Shown: in pieces, positions 54,641 to 64,000 of the stretch
Layout: each line of letters opens with the position of its first letter
Position numbering within the stretch: position 1 is the first letter of the stretch
NCBI RefSeq assembly: GCF_029784135.1
Contig: NC_073745.1
Span: 45,181,521-45,245,520, forward strand
Direction of reading: 5' to 3'
DNA from: Toxorhynchites rutilus septentrionalis
Taxonomy: Eukaryota; Arthropoda; Insecta; Diptera; Culicidae
Length of the DNA stretch: 64,000 bases
The notes under the pieces: generated by a model
Database searches by the model: none
What the model was told of the DNA's origin: nothing
What the model saw: only the letters and a program-made list of their open reading frames with translations
Position numbers and translations under genes: made by a program

Positions 54641-55528
54641 AGAATGCGATACTGATGAGTTCTGCATTAGTTCTGTATTAGAGAGCTTTAAAAACCTTTC
54701 GAAGACAGTTCGCATGTAGAATTTGAAATATAAAAGTTAGAGCAGAAAACAGTTTTATCTAAGGTGACCCCAACGCAACTACGAAAAAATGCACTATATC
54801 GGTTATTTCAAGAGATAGAACAAAAACCTCTATCTATAAGAATAAGAAAGTTATATTTTTTAATTTATTTTATCATATGTAACAACTTTGTTGCATATAG
54901 TTTTTGTGTAGAGAATAACCGTCGAGCTCTAAATTATAATTTCCACAATAATTACTCGACCATCGTGCAGTAGCGCGGCGAACTTTTCAAACTGAAGATA
55001 TGCATTTTTTAAAATTTATGAAATCAATACTTTTCAAAATCATATCTATTTAAGAAAAGTAATATGAACAAGTGACAGTGACTCAAACTCGAATTCGTAC
55101 CCCACCACGCTGTTTATTTTTTCATTATTTTTGAAAGTCAAAACAAGCTTTCGAAACATTCTATTAAGATAATGGTATATACAACATTTTAAACCTCAAA
55201 CTTTCTTCTTTTGTAATATTTTACTAATATATCTTTATTTTGATGTGTGTAGATGAAGTTGACAAAATTTCGGGAAGAAACAACTATAATAAATCGATTT
55301 CTCTTTGTTTTTTCAAAGATTTTATGAAAAAACATATTCTTTTGCTAACCAACTTACTATCAAATTCAATTAACCTTATCAACCAGCTTCCTATAACGTT
55401 CCTGTAGGACCTTTCCATATAGGATTTTTTGCTTGAATGAAAAAATACCCCTTCGTTTTTGATAGCACGCCAAACCGAAAGGTAGTTTTGAAAACTCAAA
55501 TAAATTCTGTACTAGTTTAATTTGTTGC
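54641..55528. other. No gene seen
   Basis: AT-rich. Short frames on both strands (54,764-54,973 plus; 55,284-55,499 minus) have no motif. Confidence 0.45.
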
Positions 55529-55613
55529 TTTTTTTTTATCCAAAATATATATTTTTATTAAGGCTCATATGGCGTCAACCTGACGGGGCCGGGAGTTCAA
55601 TATTTCGACAATG
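55529..55613 (-). mobile_element. 85-bp 3' end of the I-type retrotransposon
   Basis: Starts with a T-run (the inverted A-tail) and 'atccaaaatatatattttta', then aaggctcatatggcgtcaac and ggggccgggagttcaatatt: the reverse complement of 34,686-34,768. An extreme 5'-truncation. A target duplication is not certain. Confidence 0.85.
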
Positions 55614-56349
55614 TTTGCCTTATAACAAATTTATTTTTTTATCAATTTTAAAAATGGGCTAAAACCAGGGTTACAGAAAGCCATCTGTGAAATCATTGCA
55701 AATATTGCAATAAGGTTAATGTCAGCAGGGAAATTTTAAGCCCAGTGTATCCCCAAAATACATGTGAACGTTTCATGTTGATACGTTCAGCCGTTTTTTG
55801 TAAACCGTTCGATCAAAGCTTGGATTAAATTAAAGGAGCACTTAAATGCATTACGTACCAGAAGTTCAAAATGCTATGTGTGTGTAGTTTCGATTCATAA
55901 CTTTCATTCTCATGCGTTTGTAGGTTCGAGGATTGTAAGAAGTGATGACACTCATACGTATACATAAGTCTTCTCATACACACATGCACTTTTCACCCAC
56001 TAACTTAAGGGGAATTTTTTAAGGGGGTCAAATGAAAATATCTCTGTGTTGAAAAATCCTACAGAAACGTTTTTGAGATCAAACGAAATTTGATTGATAA
56101 GGTTAAATGGATTTACTATTGACATAGTTAGCAAAAAAAAGTGCTAGTCAACAAAATTTTTGAAAAAACAGATTTTTTTATTTCTTCTTGATATTTTTGT
56201 TCACTACATATATACACAAAGAGATAACAATATTTTCGTAAAATATTCCAAAAGCTGAAGGTTCAAATTTTAAAATTATGTATATACAATTATCTAAATA
56301 TAATGTTTCGAAAGCTTGTTTTCGACTTTCAAAAGTAGGGAAAGAGATC
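55614..56349. other. No gene seen
   Basis: AT-rich. 'ccactaacttaaggggaatt' near 55,998 resembles a G-run repeat end, but no partner is visible. The complementary frames at 56,178-56,414 and 56,278-56,529 have no motif. Confidence 0.4.
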
Positions 56350-56429
56350 ACCGCATTTATTATTGTGAATGAACTGCAATGTTTAAAGCCTCTTAAAAAC
56401 AAAGAACCAACCAACCAACCGCATTTATT
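56350..56429 (+). mobile_element. 56-bp retro-insertion with 12-bp target duplication, (AACC)n tail
   Basis: ACCGCATTTATT flanks the insert at 56,350-56,361 and 56,418-56,429. The insert contains gaatgaactgcaatgtttaa and agcctcttaaaaacaaag and ends in accaaccaacca. It is nearly identical in core to 57,339-57,393, so it is the far 3' end of a retroposon. Confidence 0.9.
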
Positions 56430-56504
56430 GCATAAAAAAATATCAAATCAGAAATTCGGCTACAAAGTAGTCACAATTTGTAGCACATCCGAAAGCAAAG
56501 TCAT

Positions 56505-56900
56505 GTATAGCCATTCCATGCTAAATTGATATAGTGGTTCTCAGATTCACGTGAAAAGTGGTAGTTGTGTTCCTTATCGCAAAATATTAGACCCACAATT
56601 GTATATTTTTGTGTTTTCATTAGTGTGCCCGTTTTCATTTTAGGGTGGTCCTCAAAATAAAGTTTTTCCCTTTTTTTTCCAAATTTTGTTTTTCAAAAAT
56701 TCATAGCTTTTGAACCACTGAACCAATTCAGATGATCGACGCATAATATATTACACTTGAGAAATATTTGGATTTTGATTTCGTAATTATTGATTCGATT
56801 CGATTTTTATAGTTTACATGGTTTCTGGATTAAAGACCATAGTGATTTATATTTTTTCTTGAAAGCCTCAGGTTTTTCTTCATAACATATCCAAATATCA
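56505..56900 (-). repeat. Dispersed non-coding module, copy 3
   Basis: In reverse complement it carries the landmarks seen at 9405: 'agccattccatgctaaattg', 'tagtggttctcagattcacg', 'atcgcaaaatattagaccca' and 'tttagggtggtcctcaaaat'. It continues with the adjoining 'ttttgaaccactgaaccaat' part. Confidence 0.8.
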
Positions 56901-57158
56901 AAGGGGTGTTCATTTTCGTTTTTAGTTATGATTTTTTCAATTTAAGTGGAATTCCTTTTATACACGCTTCCTAAATGCTGAAGATGGGGGAGAGCGGATA
57001 TATGAATAGACTGCATCGAAACCGAAATCGTTTTATCATGGTATGGTATAGTTTGCAGAAAGTTAGAAAAAAAGAATAAGTTCATTGAAATAATTTGTAC
57101 ATTTTTTCCAACGGTTGTCTTCTCTCAATCTCTTCGAGCGATGTTTTCTTGTCTCAAT
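56901..57158. other. No gene seen
   Basis: AT-rich spacer with a G-run 'gaagatgggggagagcgga' near 56,981. Confidence 0.4.
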
Positions 57159-57560
57159 CTATAAAAACCAAGGACCACGGAAGTAGTACTTCTTACGGTT
57201 CACTACTTGGTTGAGCAAGGTTTCAATACATTGGGAGAAGGAATTTATCATGTCATACAGTTTACCGCACCGATAAACTTTCCAACGTGCGAGTTTTCTC
57301 TCGAGGCACCCTTCTGATTTGAGTCGAATCGCTTGTGCTTTCTTTCTTTCTTTGTTTTTAAGAGGCTTTAAACTTTGCAGTTCATTCGCCTCTAATCGCT
57401 TGTGCTTAAGATTCCTAACAGCACTAAAGGTTCGCTTTCTAACACTCTCGGCGCTTATCATCTAATCAAAAAGCCCATCAAATCGCTTCAATATCCTGTA
57501 GACTGTTGCCTTATCGATACCAAGCAAACGCGTGATGCACCAATGGAATTTCTTGATTTT
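57159..57560 (-). pseudogene. Possible transposase N-terminus, interrupted
   Basis: Minus-strand text near 57,545-57,475 reads ITRLLGIDKATVYRILKRFD, a plausible helix-turn-helix of a Tc1/mariner-type transposase. A stop and 'ISAESVRKRTFSAVRNLKHKR' follow. The frame is then broken by the retro-insertion at 57,339-57,393 and shows nothing recognisable afterwards. Confidence 0.4.
57327..57405 (-). mobile_element. 55-bp retro-insertion with 12-bp target duplication, (AAAG)n tail
   Basis: On the minus strand the insert is agaggcgaatgaactgcaaa, then gtttaaagcctcttaaaaac and aaagaaagaaagaaa. It is flanked on both sides by GCACAAGCGATT (plus coordinates 57,327-57,338 and 57,394-57,405). Confidence 0.92.
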
Positions 57561-57960
57561 CCTTGATTTCTGGATTTCTGAATATTCTGGAAAAGTCCAG
57601 ACAATCTGTAAGGTTGGTAACGCTGGTTATAACCATGACACCTAGGCACAGTTCCCCTACAATTTGTTACAATTTGTATTTCAGAATTTAAAAAAAAGAT
57701 TTTTTATTTAAGGTTTCAAGTTTTTGGGTTTTAGATGTTTGGGTTTTATAGTTGAAGATTTTTATTTTTTATCTAACAATTATTTTTGGAATTTTAGATG
57801 TTTAGATTTTAGACTTAGGGCTTTAAAACTTCAGGCTTTAGATTCTTTATTCCAATTTTTATTGATTTTCGATTCAAAAATTTTTTAAGCGATAGATCTT
57901 GAGATTTCGCTTCTGTTTTGGTTTGTTTTTGTTTTAGATATCTTGTATTTTAGATTTGAA
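57561..57960. other. No gene seen
   Basis: T-rich plus strand with repeated 'gattttag/ggttttag' phrases (57,710-57,850), a degenerate simple repeat. Confidence 0.5.
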
Positions 57961-57964
57961 TATT

Positions 57965-58355
57965 ATAGAGTGTTCATCAGTTCTCATCATCGTTAACAGT
58001 TTACTGTGATTGCTTGGTAAGTGTTTCGCAGTTGACTATAAAATATAATAAGGTGTAATGGAATTTTCGTTCAAAAAAATACAAAATAAAGTGTCCGAAA
58101 TTTCAATTCAATCTGTCCGAAATTTGATTTAGCGTCCGAAGTTTGATTTTTATTCGCTTCATTTGGAAAGCATTTTATTCGATGATTTTTTGATGTTTTC
58201 AATCAAATAGGTACCAAAATAGAAAGCTTTTTAAGCTTTTTTTAAGCATATTGAACTAATTTATTAAAAATATTAACCAAATAATACCTGTGTATGAGGT
58301 TTAGACCTGTTTTCTGCATCATATGTCTTAAGCGTCCGAAATATGATTCAGAACG
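57965..58355 (+). repeat. Left arm of an inverted repeat rich in 'tgtccgaaat'
   Basis: Reverse-complement partner of 62,690-63,070. It starts 'gtgttcatcagttctcatca' and ends 'cgaaatatgattcagaacgg'. 'gtccgaa' recurs four times. No frame. Confidence 0.88.
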
Positions 58356-58429
58356 GTATCTAATAAAAGATTTCTAGTACAAGCCTCCCGCTAAACAAAG
58401 CGTTCACACTAAATCCTACTATTAACTCT
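58356..58429. other. Spacer
   Basis: Junction between repeat and low-copy block. Confidence 0.4.
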
Positions 58430-59650
58430 CGTCAATAAATCACACTTCGATTTGGAAAAAAAAAACTACAACCACAAGACGCTCCCAATAGACCCCATTC
58501 GGGGGCGCGCAATTGTGGAGCAATAGTTTGTTTAGCGCTGATTCATTACGCAACAGCCCCGTGCCTGCTTCTGTGATTAATTAGAAAATCAACTGCAAAT
58601 TACCAACCCGAGAGCCGCCCGGTTTAGTTTGCGATCGCATTCGTTTACCTTGCGCCGCCACCACCTTCAAGAGACCATAAAATTCCTCAAAAGCCACTGC
58701 GCCGCCAAACAGTAGTAAATAATAATAATGAGCGGTTATAGGCTCCACGTTGGGAAGTACTTGCTACAAATTGCAGGTTTACGTCGGTTGGGATATTTGC
58801 TTAACCACTTTCGCTGGCAGAGCCCCCGCCGATGGAACAAAGGCGCCTTGTTGTCATGGTCTCTCCGATGTCGATGGAGCTGGTGGTGGTGGCGGTGATG
58901 GGGCGCATTAAGGCGGGAAATGTCGTAATCGGGAACCTTCAAGCGTTTTGGTGGAGCAACCGGGACGGGCTGTAAATCTCGGCTGAAATAGTTATTAGTC
59001 GTTGTGTGCTCAGCTCGGCTGGTAATCGTCGCTGGTCGTTATTTGCGTTGTAAAGAGAATAGCAGGTGCGGGAGTTTGTGATCATTTCTGATCGTTATCA
59101 TGATAGATGGGGCGAGTTACAGTTCTTGGTGTTTTTGTTCTGTTGAACAGCGGAATTATTCCAACGCATTTACACAAAATATTCAAACCGTTCCGAATCG
59201 GTCGCGAGGGAGATGTTAAACCCCACCATTCCTTTCGCTGATACGAATCGCTGAAGGGAAAGTGAGTTCTACCGACACCGTTTCCCTGCGATGGGTGCAT
59301 CCGATTGAATTATTTATATCGATTCCAACCCGAGCTGAAGTTCGTCCTTAGTGAGTGGCCGCTGAAGGACGTTCCCCGCCGAAGCAATCGCAGCGCCAGT
59401 TGTCTTCAGCGGGAAAATTTATTTGAATTTCAATTGATTTCGAAATCAGTACCTTCGGACGATTGGCTTCCGGTTTCAGTCGGACGTCGAGAGTGGGCGG
59501 TCGCTACCTGTTTCCGAACAGAATGGGTTAGTGTTGAGGCGAGTAGTGATTGCGATTCTTACCTAGAGTCGACGGTCGACGGAAAGAAGGTCGGAATAAA
59601 TTTCTCCGCCCGCCGGCTGCTCGTTTGACAATGGTTGAAATCAGAGCTAG
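58430..59650. other. Low-copy GC-richer block, no recognisable gene
   Basis: Unlike the neighbours this is not repeated and is GC-rich in places (58,600-58,720, 58,840-58,930 and 59,330-59,620). The plus frame 59,305-59,628 (107 codons) has no motif. A 'tttcagtcggacgtcgag' near 59,475 contains initiator- and DPE-like words, but at the wrong spacing for a core promoter. Candidate regulatory or intronic DNA. Confidence 0.4.
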
Positions 59651-60376
59651 AGAAAGCACATTGATAAAGTTTTAATTGAAAATTGAAATTAGTTTACTAC
59701 GCTATCAGTTGAATACTTTGTGGAGAAGCATCCCACTGATAGACGAGCTGATAGAGTGACCTTGTTCACTCACTCGAAATGGAAAGCACTTGCAGTGACC
59801 ATAATTGGAGCGAATCGTTAGAGGGGGGAAATTAGAAATACAATGAAAGATTGATTTTTGATTCGATAGCGAGTTGTGTAAAAGAGTGCTTGAAAGCTTC
59901 TATGGTCGTATGAAAGACCCTTGCTTGATTCGAAAGACAACTGTAAGGAATAAAGTTAACGGCACTCCCATCTTATCTCTTCGCAAAAGCTTGAGCTGGA
60001 CAAGTTATCTTCAAGATAATTAAATAAAAACATTTTCTTCTGAATCCTCTAACTGAACCAGCATAAGATGACAAAAAAAATTAAATGACCACTTTGTGCC
60101 ACTCTATGTAATGTCAAGAAAATTTACAACCCAAAAGAGTCCTTGATTGATCGACCCCCATAAGTTAAAGTATTCCGTAAACAGTTCGGTGTCGTGTCAC
60201 TCGTGGGTAAAATACGAATATGAGTGTGGATGAGTTTCTGTGAATTTCATTATGGATATTTGTATCCGTTGAATCTGTCTCTTGCTTGTAGAGAACATCT
60301 TGAATTCACAAAAACCGAAATATGGAGCAATTAATCCTTTGTGAATTGTAATTTCAATTTCAAATGACAGAAATCA
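59651..60376. other. No gene seen
   Basis: AT-rich, low-copy, no motif. Confidence 0.45.
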
Positions 60377-60563
60377 GTTTATTTCACGTGGAGGCGATCT
60401 GGCGTAGTGGTAACATCCATGCCTCTCACGCTAAAGGTCACGAGTTCAATTCTCACTCCCGACATTCTTCCAAAAATGGAAGTAAAAGTGACGAACCAGC
60501 CAAATGAGTTGAAAGTCACTATAATACAGATAAAAAAAAAAAAAAAAAAAAAGTTTATTTCAC
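60377..60563 (+). mobile_element. tRNA-derived SINE with target duplication, full copy
   Basis: The 165-bp body (60,388-60,552) starts gtggaggcgatctggcgtag (A box), has GAGTTCAATTCTC (B box) and ends in a 22-nt A-tail. GTTTATTTCAC flanks it at 60,377-60,387 and 60,553-60,563. It is the intact counterpart of 15,291-15,416. Confidence 0.95.
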
Positions 60564-60599
60564 AGTATTACGTGTTTTTGAGCTAAAGCCAGGCATCTG

Positions 60600-60960
60600 A
60601 ACGCTGCAGTTCATGGTTATTATTCATGTATTATCTGCCACTACGAATATTACCGTGTCGTCAGTAAACAAGTTCTCGTCACCAAAAATCAATACCGGTT
60701 TGGAATTATTTGTGTGGCTTCGAGTGAAACTTTTGAATCTAGGGTCGTTTTTGAGCTATGAGTTTTCAACGTTAAGCGATGATCCGAAAAATCTATTTTG
60801 TTACCCTTTTTTCCAAAAATACCTTTTTTTCAAAAATTTATAACTTTTGAACTACTAGATCGATTCAAATGATCAACACATCAAAATAAAGACAATAAGC
60901 TAGACTTTTTGAAACATTTGAACAGTCATAACCCAAAAAACAATTACAGTTACAAAACAA
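60600..60960 (-). repeat. Dispersed non-coding module, copy 4 (partial)
   Basis: Resembles copies 3 and 5 in 'ccgaaaaatctattttgtta' and 'cttttgaactactagatcga'; the distal landmarks are weaker. Confidence 0.55.
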
Positions 60961-61159
60961 TTCTTTAATTTTAGGATATGTTATGAAAAAAAATCTTAGC
61001 TTTAAATGAAAATAATATGAAACAAACCCTATCGATATTCGAAACCGGTCTACAACACGAGAAAGTTTTGTTGCAGTCCATTGTGGTATACTGTTATTCA
61101 CTCTATAAGGAAGATTGTTCAACTGATGAACGATTTTTGAATCTGAATAATTTATGTAC
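60961..61159. other. No gene seen
   Basis: Spacer between two module copies. Frames 60,865-61,176 (minus) and 61,017-61,403 (plus) are incidental. Confidence 0.45.
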
Positions 61160-61410
61160 ATATACAGCCATTCCATGTCAAACCGATATAGATATTTTCA
61201 TGACATGTGGTGGATTTGTTTATTATCTCAAAATATTAGACGCGTATTTTTTTATTTTTGCCATTTTAGGGTGGCCTGAAAAATCTATTTTTTGTCTTTT
61301 TTTCAAAAATGACTTTTTTCGAAAATTCCTAACTTTTGAACTACTGTACCGATTAGAGAGATCGGCATATCAAATAAAATACAATGAGTTGATATGTTTT
61401 TGAAAAAATA
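61160..61410 (-). repeat. Dispersed non-coding module, copy 5
   Basis: In order: 'agccattccatgtcaaaccg', 'tatctcaaaatattagacgc', 'cattttagggtggcctgaaa' and 'aacttttgaactactgtacc'. Confidence 0.75.
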
Positions 61411-62274
61411 ATACATTTGTGAAAAAATTGGTTCTAGTCGCATAGATCTAGTCTAGTTGCTTAAAAATATTGAATGAAGACTGAAAAGAAGTAAAATTTG
61501 AAAACTCATAACATTTGTTCTAAACTAACATTTGTTCTAAACTTCTTGCGCCGAATTCGCGATGACAGTTGCATGGTGTCGACGTCTGGTGGCAACTTCA
61601 AATCAGGGCCACAATTTGGGTCCCAAACTAGTTAGTGTAATCTCTATCAGATTAGAAAACATGAAGCCGGTTCTTAAATTCTAAAATTTGAATGAAAATT
61701 TTCACATCATGTTATTCGATTACTTGAAACACGTGTTTCTGACTTTCATTCAACCATATCGCTAAACAATTCCAACATTGTTGCTGAATTTTTTCATCAT
61801 AACATAGAATTGTCTTCTTAAACAATTTTCGTATGAGACTTTTCCACCACCTACAAACAAAAAAAGTTTTTCATTTAAATAGAATACTAGAATACGTGTT
61901 CATTCCGATTGAAAAACAGCTATTCATTCACGCTCCCCTAAACTAGTAAACGAAGCTCAATGCCGCCAGCGCGGATATGTCAATGTGTTGTTTTTAAAAT
62001 CATTCAACTGATCCGTGGGCACAACAAGAACAAGATTTTCATACGAATTTTGTTTTGTTTTTGTTTACATGAAAAGTGGTGAATGCTAGATTGTGACTGC
62101 AAATCAACAGACTGCGTCGGGCGAATGTTTTAGTACAAAACGCAAGCAATGATGAGAAGCATCGCGCAACATGGCATTCCGTTTCCACCTTAACTCAAAA
62201 TCTCAACTTTCCAGAAAAAATATAAAAAATATGGCGCCCTCTATCTTTAACCGAGAAAACTATGATTTTTTTTT
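61411..62274. other. No gene seen
   Basis: AT-rich with one GC-richer patch (61,550-61,630). A local direct repeat 'taacatttgttctaaact' occurs twice near 61,509 and 61,526. No frame with a motif. Confidence 0.45.
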
Positions 62275-62608
62275 ATTTTCTTTATCCCATTTGTTTATTT
62301 ATTTAGGCTCATTAGTATTTTAGCTGCAAAAGAGCCGGATTTTATTCGTGTACATGGTACATTACACAGTTGCTAAATTAGGCGTAAGAGTATTCTTTCT
62401 GTTCTTCCGTTGTCCAATTAGACCGTACAGTGGAGAAAATTGATGTGAGCATTGTTGTGTTATTAATAGAACAACAGCCCGATGTTTCTTGCAGAGCAGA
62501 GCAGTTGTATGATTTTCAACCGTGAATCGATCTCCATCGCTGATGATTGTTGCGTGAACGTATTTATTCTATAACAACACAAAGATGGTCAATTGAGGTC
62601 CATGAGTT
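62275..62608 (-). mobile_element. SINE, head-truncated inverted copy
   Basis: Reverse complement of the 45,575-46,068 family from its A-rich tail (tttatcccatttgtttattt) through 'gctgatgattgttgcgtga' to just past the B-box position. The A box is lost. Confidence 0.85.
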
Positions 62609-62689
62609 ATGAAAAATTAACACAATCAAAAATTGCTTACAAGTAAATCCAAATTTTTCGCAAGTGTAATATTTTTTCAACGAAGGCTA
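62609..62689. other. Spacer
   Basis: Short AT-rich junction. Confidence 0.4.
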
Positions 62690-63070
62690 GATACCGTTCT
62701 GAATCATATTTCAGACGCTTAAGGCATATGATGCAGAAAACTGATCTAAACTTTATGCACAAATATTATTTGGTCGATATATTCAATAAATTAGTTCAAT
62801 ATGCATTTAAGCTTTCTACTTTGGTACCTATTTTATTGAAAACATAAAGAAATCATCGAATGAAATGCTTTTCAAATGAAGCGAATAAAAATCAAACTTC
62901 GGACACTAAATCCAATTTCGGACAGATCGAATTCAAATTTCGGACACTTTATTTTGTAATTTTTTGAACGAAAATTACATTACACTTGATTATGCTTTAT
63001 AGTCAACTGCGAAACACTTACCAAGCAATCACAGTAAACTGCTAACGATGATGAGAACTGATGAAACACG
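62690..63070 (-). repeat. Right arm of the 'tgtccgaaat' inverted repeat
   Basis: Reads 'ccgttctgaatcatatttca' through 'aacgatgatgagaactgatg', the reverse complement of 57,965-58,355 with moderate divergence. Confidence 0.88.
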
Positions 63071-63340
63071 GGAGAAATTTAAATATTGATGAACGGGTAA
63101 ATTCTACGTGCTCACGCTAAGCAAAAGTCAAACACAAGCGATAGTGAGTAGTGTTGATAGATTTTTGCCGATTATGTTATAATTCAAATGTAGTTCTCAT
63201 ATGAAATGATAGTGAAACCAAGGGATTACTCTAAAGAAGTAATTGTGATATTAATTGTATAGTTATATCATCAGTGCATCAAGCATTTCAAGATATTAGA
63301 ACAAAGTGTCCGAAATATGATGTTGTCCGAACTATGATTC
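63071..63340. other. No gene seen; extra 'gtccgaa' copies
   Basis: AT-rich. Two further gtccgaa words near 63,307-63,335, followed by 'tatgattcagaacggtaa', repeat the outer end of the neighbouring arm in direct orientation. Confidence 0.5.
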
Positions 63341-63945
63341 AGAACGGTAATTGGTTTCAATTTGATATGTGTGATTGATCGATGAATCGGTCCATTTGTT
63401 CGAAAGTTATGAATTTCTCAAGAAAGTCTTTTTTGGAAAAAGGCAGAAAATTTTGTTTTTTTTAATCATCGGTTATATTTGAAAATTCAAAACTTAAATA
63501 CGAAGAAAATCACATCTCTGGTTTGTGGATATGTTGTGTAAAAAGTCCTCAGCTTTCAAGAAAAAATATTTGAAAAAACAAAGCGCCCACTAGTCTAAAC
63601 CCATGATAACAACAAAAAACAAATACAATCAATAATTACGAAAACAAAATCCAAATTTTTGGTTAGCGTAATATTTTTCCAAAAAAAAGACTGGGTAATT
63701 GGCTTCAATTTGTTATATCTACATCTGAATCGGCCAAGTATTTATGAATTATGAATTTTGGTAAAAAGTAAAAAAAGGCGAAAAAATTGATTTTTCGGAC
63801 CACTCAAAAATGGGAATGGTCACCCTAATGAAAACATAAAAATGTGCAGGTCTAATGTTTTGCGATAAAGAACAAATATGCCACTTTTCGCGGAAATATG
63901 AGAACCACTATATTGGTTTGGCATGGAATGGCTATATACAAAGGT
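63341..63945 (+). repeat. Dispersed non-coding module, copy 6
   Basis: The best conserved part is 63,790-63,945: 'gatttttcggaccactcaaa', 'aggtctaatgttttgcgata', 'gagaaccactatattggttt' and ggcatggaatggctatatac. The part before it repeats the adjoining 'attatgaattttggta' section twice. Confidence 0.75.
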
Positions 63946-64000
63946 ACCTTAGAGATACCTGAATTTATACACATATACAGAGATACCTGACTTCAGGTAC

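Noticed and set aside
59305..59628. 107-codon frame as a gene start with an initiator-like site at 59,475
   Set aside because: No motif, and the promoter words are at the wrong spacing and inside the frame.

Overview
The window looks like a gene-poor stretch of a mosquito nuclear genome (Culicidae; Aedes is my best guess). I base this on a spliced GC-rich host exon in AT-rich surroundings, many nested DNA transposons including a DD37E Tc1/mariner element, I- and Jockey-type retrotransposon pieces, at least four tRNA-derived SINE families and long microsatellites. The species is inferred, not tested. There are no signs of bacteria, no CRISPR array, and I saw no viral insertion.

Host gene content is small. 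The one convincing host coding segment is a 121-codon terminal exon (6285-6650, +). It has a good splice acceptor, a glycosylation sequon and a hydrophobic C-terminus suggesting a GPI-anchored cell-surface protein. Its 3'UTR probably runs to about 8.4 kb. An A-rich low-copy block at 15.8-18.2 kb, with several AATAAA signals, could be a distal extension now separated by transposon insertions. Other low-copy blocks lie at about 25.4-27.3, 35.6-37.4, 49.4-51.5 and 58.4-59.65 kb. They hold no gene I recognise and may be intronic or regulatory.

The rest is layered mobile DNA. Left (0-6.1 kb): a long inverted-repeat pair, a pogo-like relic and a decayed DD37E element. 8.6-15.4 kb: microsatellites, a TTAA-flanked piggyBac-type element, a mariner relic, a monomer repeat, a foldback element and a SINE. 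18.6-23.4 kb: a repeat with 118-bp monomers ending in a pure 8-bp satellite, a SINE and a GACGT-end element. 23.5-31 kb: related GACGT-end elements carrying a nested Jockey fragment and a nested DD37E transposon. 31.1-35.1 kb: a transposase tail, two abutting non-LTR reverse transcriptase fragments and a SINE. 37.4-48 kb: mariner relics, four GACGT-end elements and SINEs. 51.7-64 kb: a mariner, an (AT)65 tract, two tiny retro-insertions with target duplications, SINEs and a dispersed non-coding module.

The most striking object is the element at 39,919-42,451. Between GACGT-type ends it carries three decayed copies of a replication-dependent histone H3 gene. Two are head-to-head over a shared promoter palindrome. 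One still has the histone mRNA 3' stem-loop. Several insertions can be proved inside the window because sister copies of the host repeat show the empty site.
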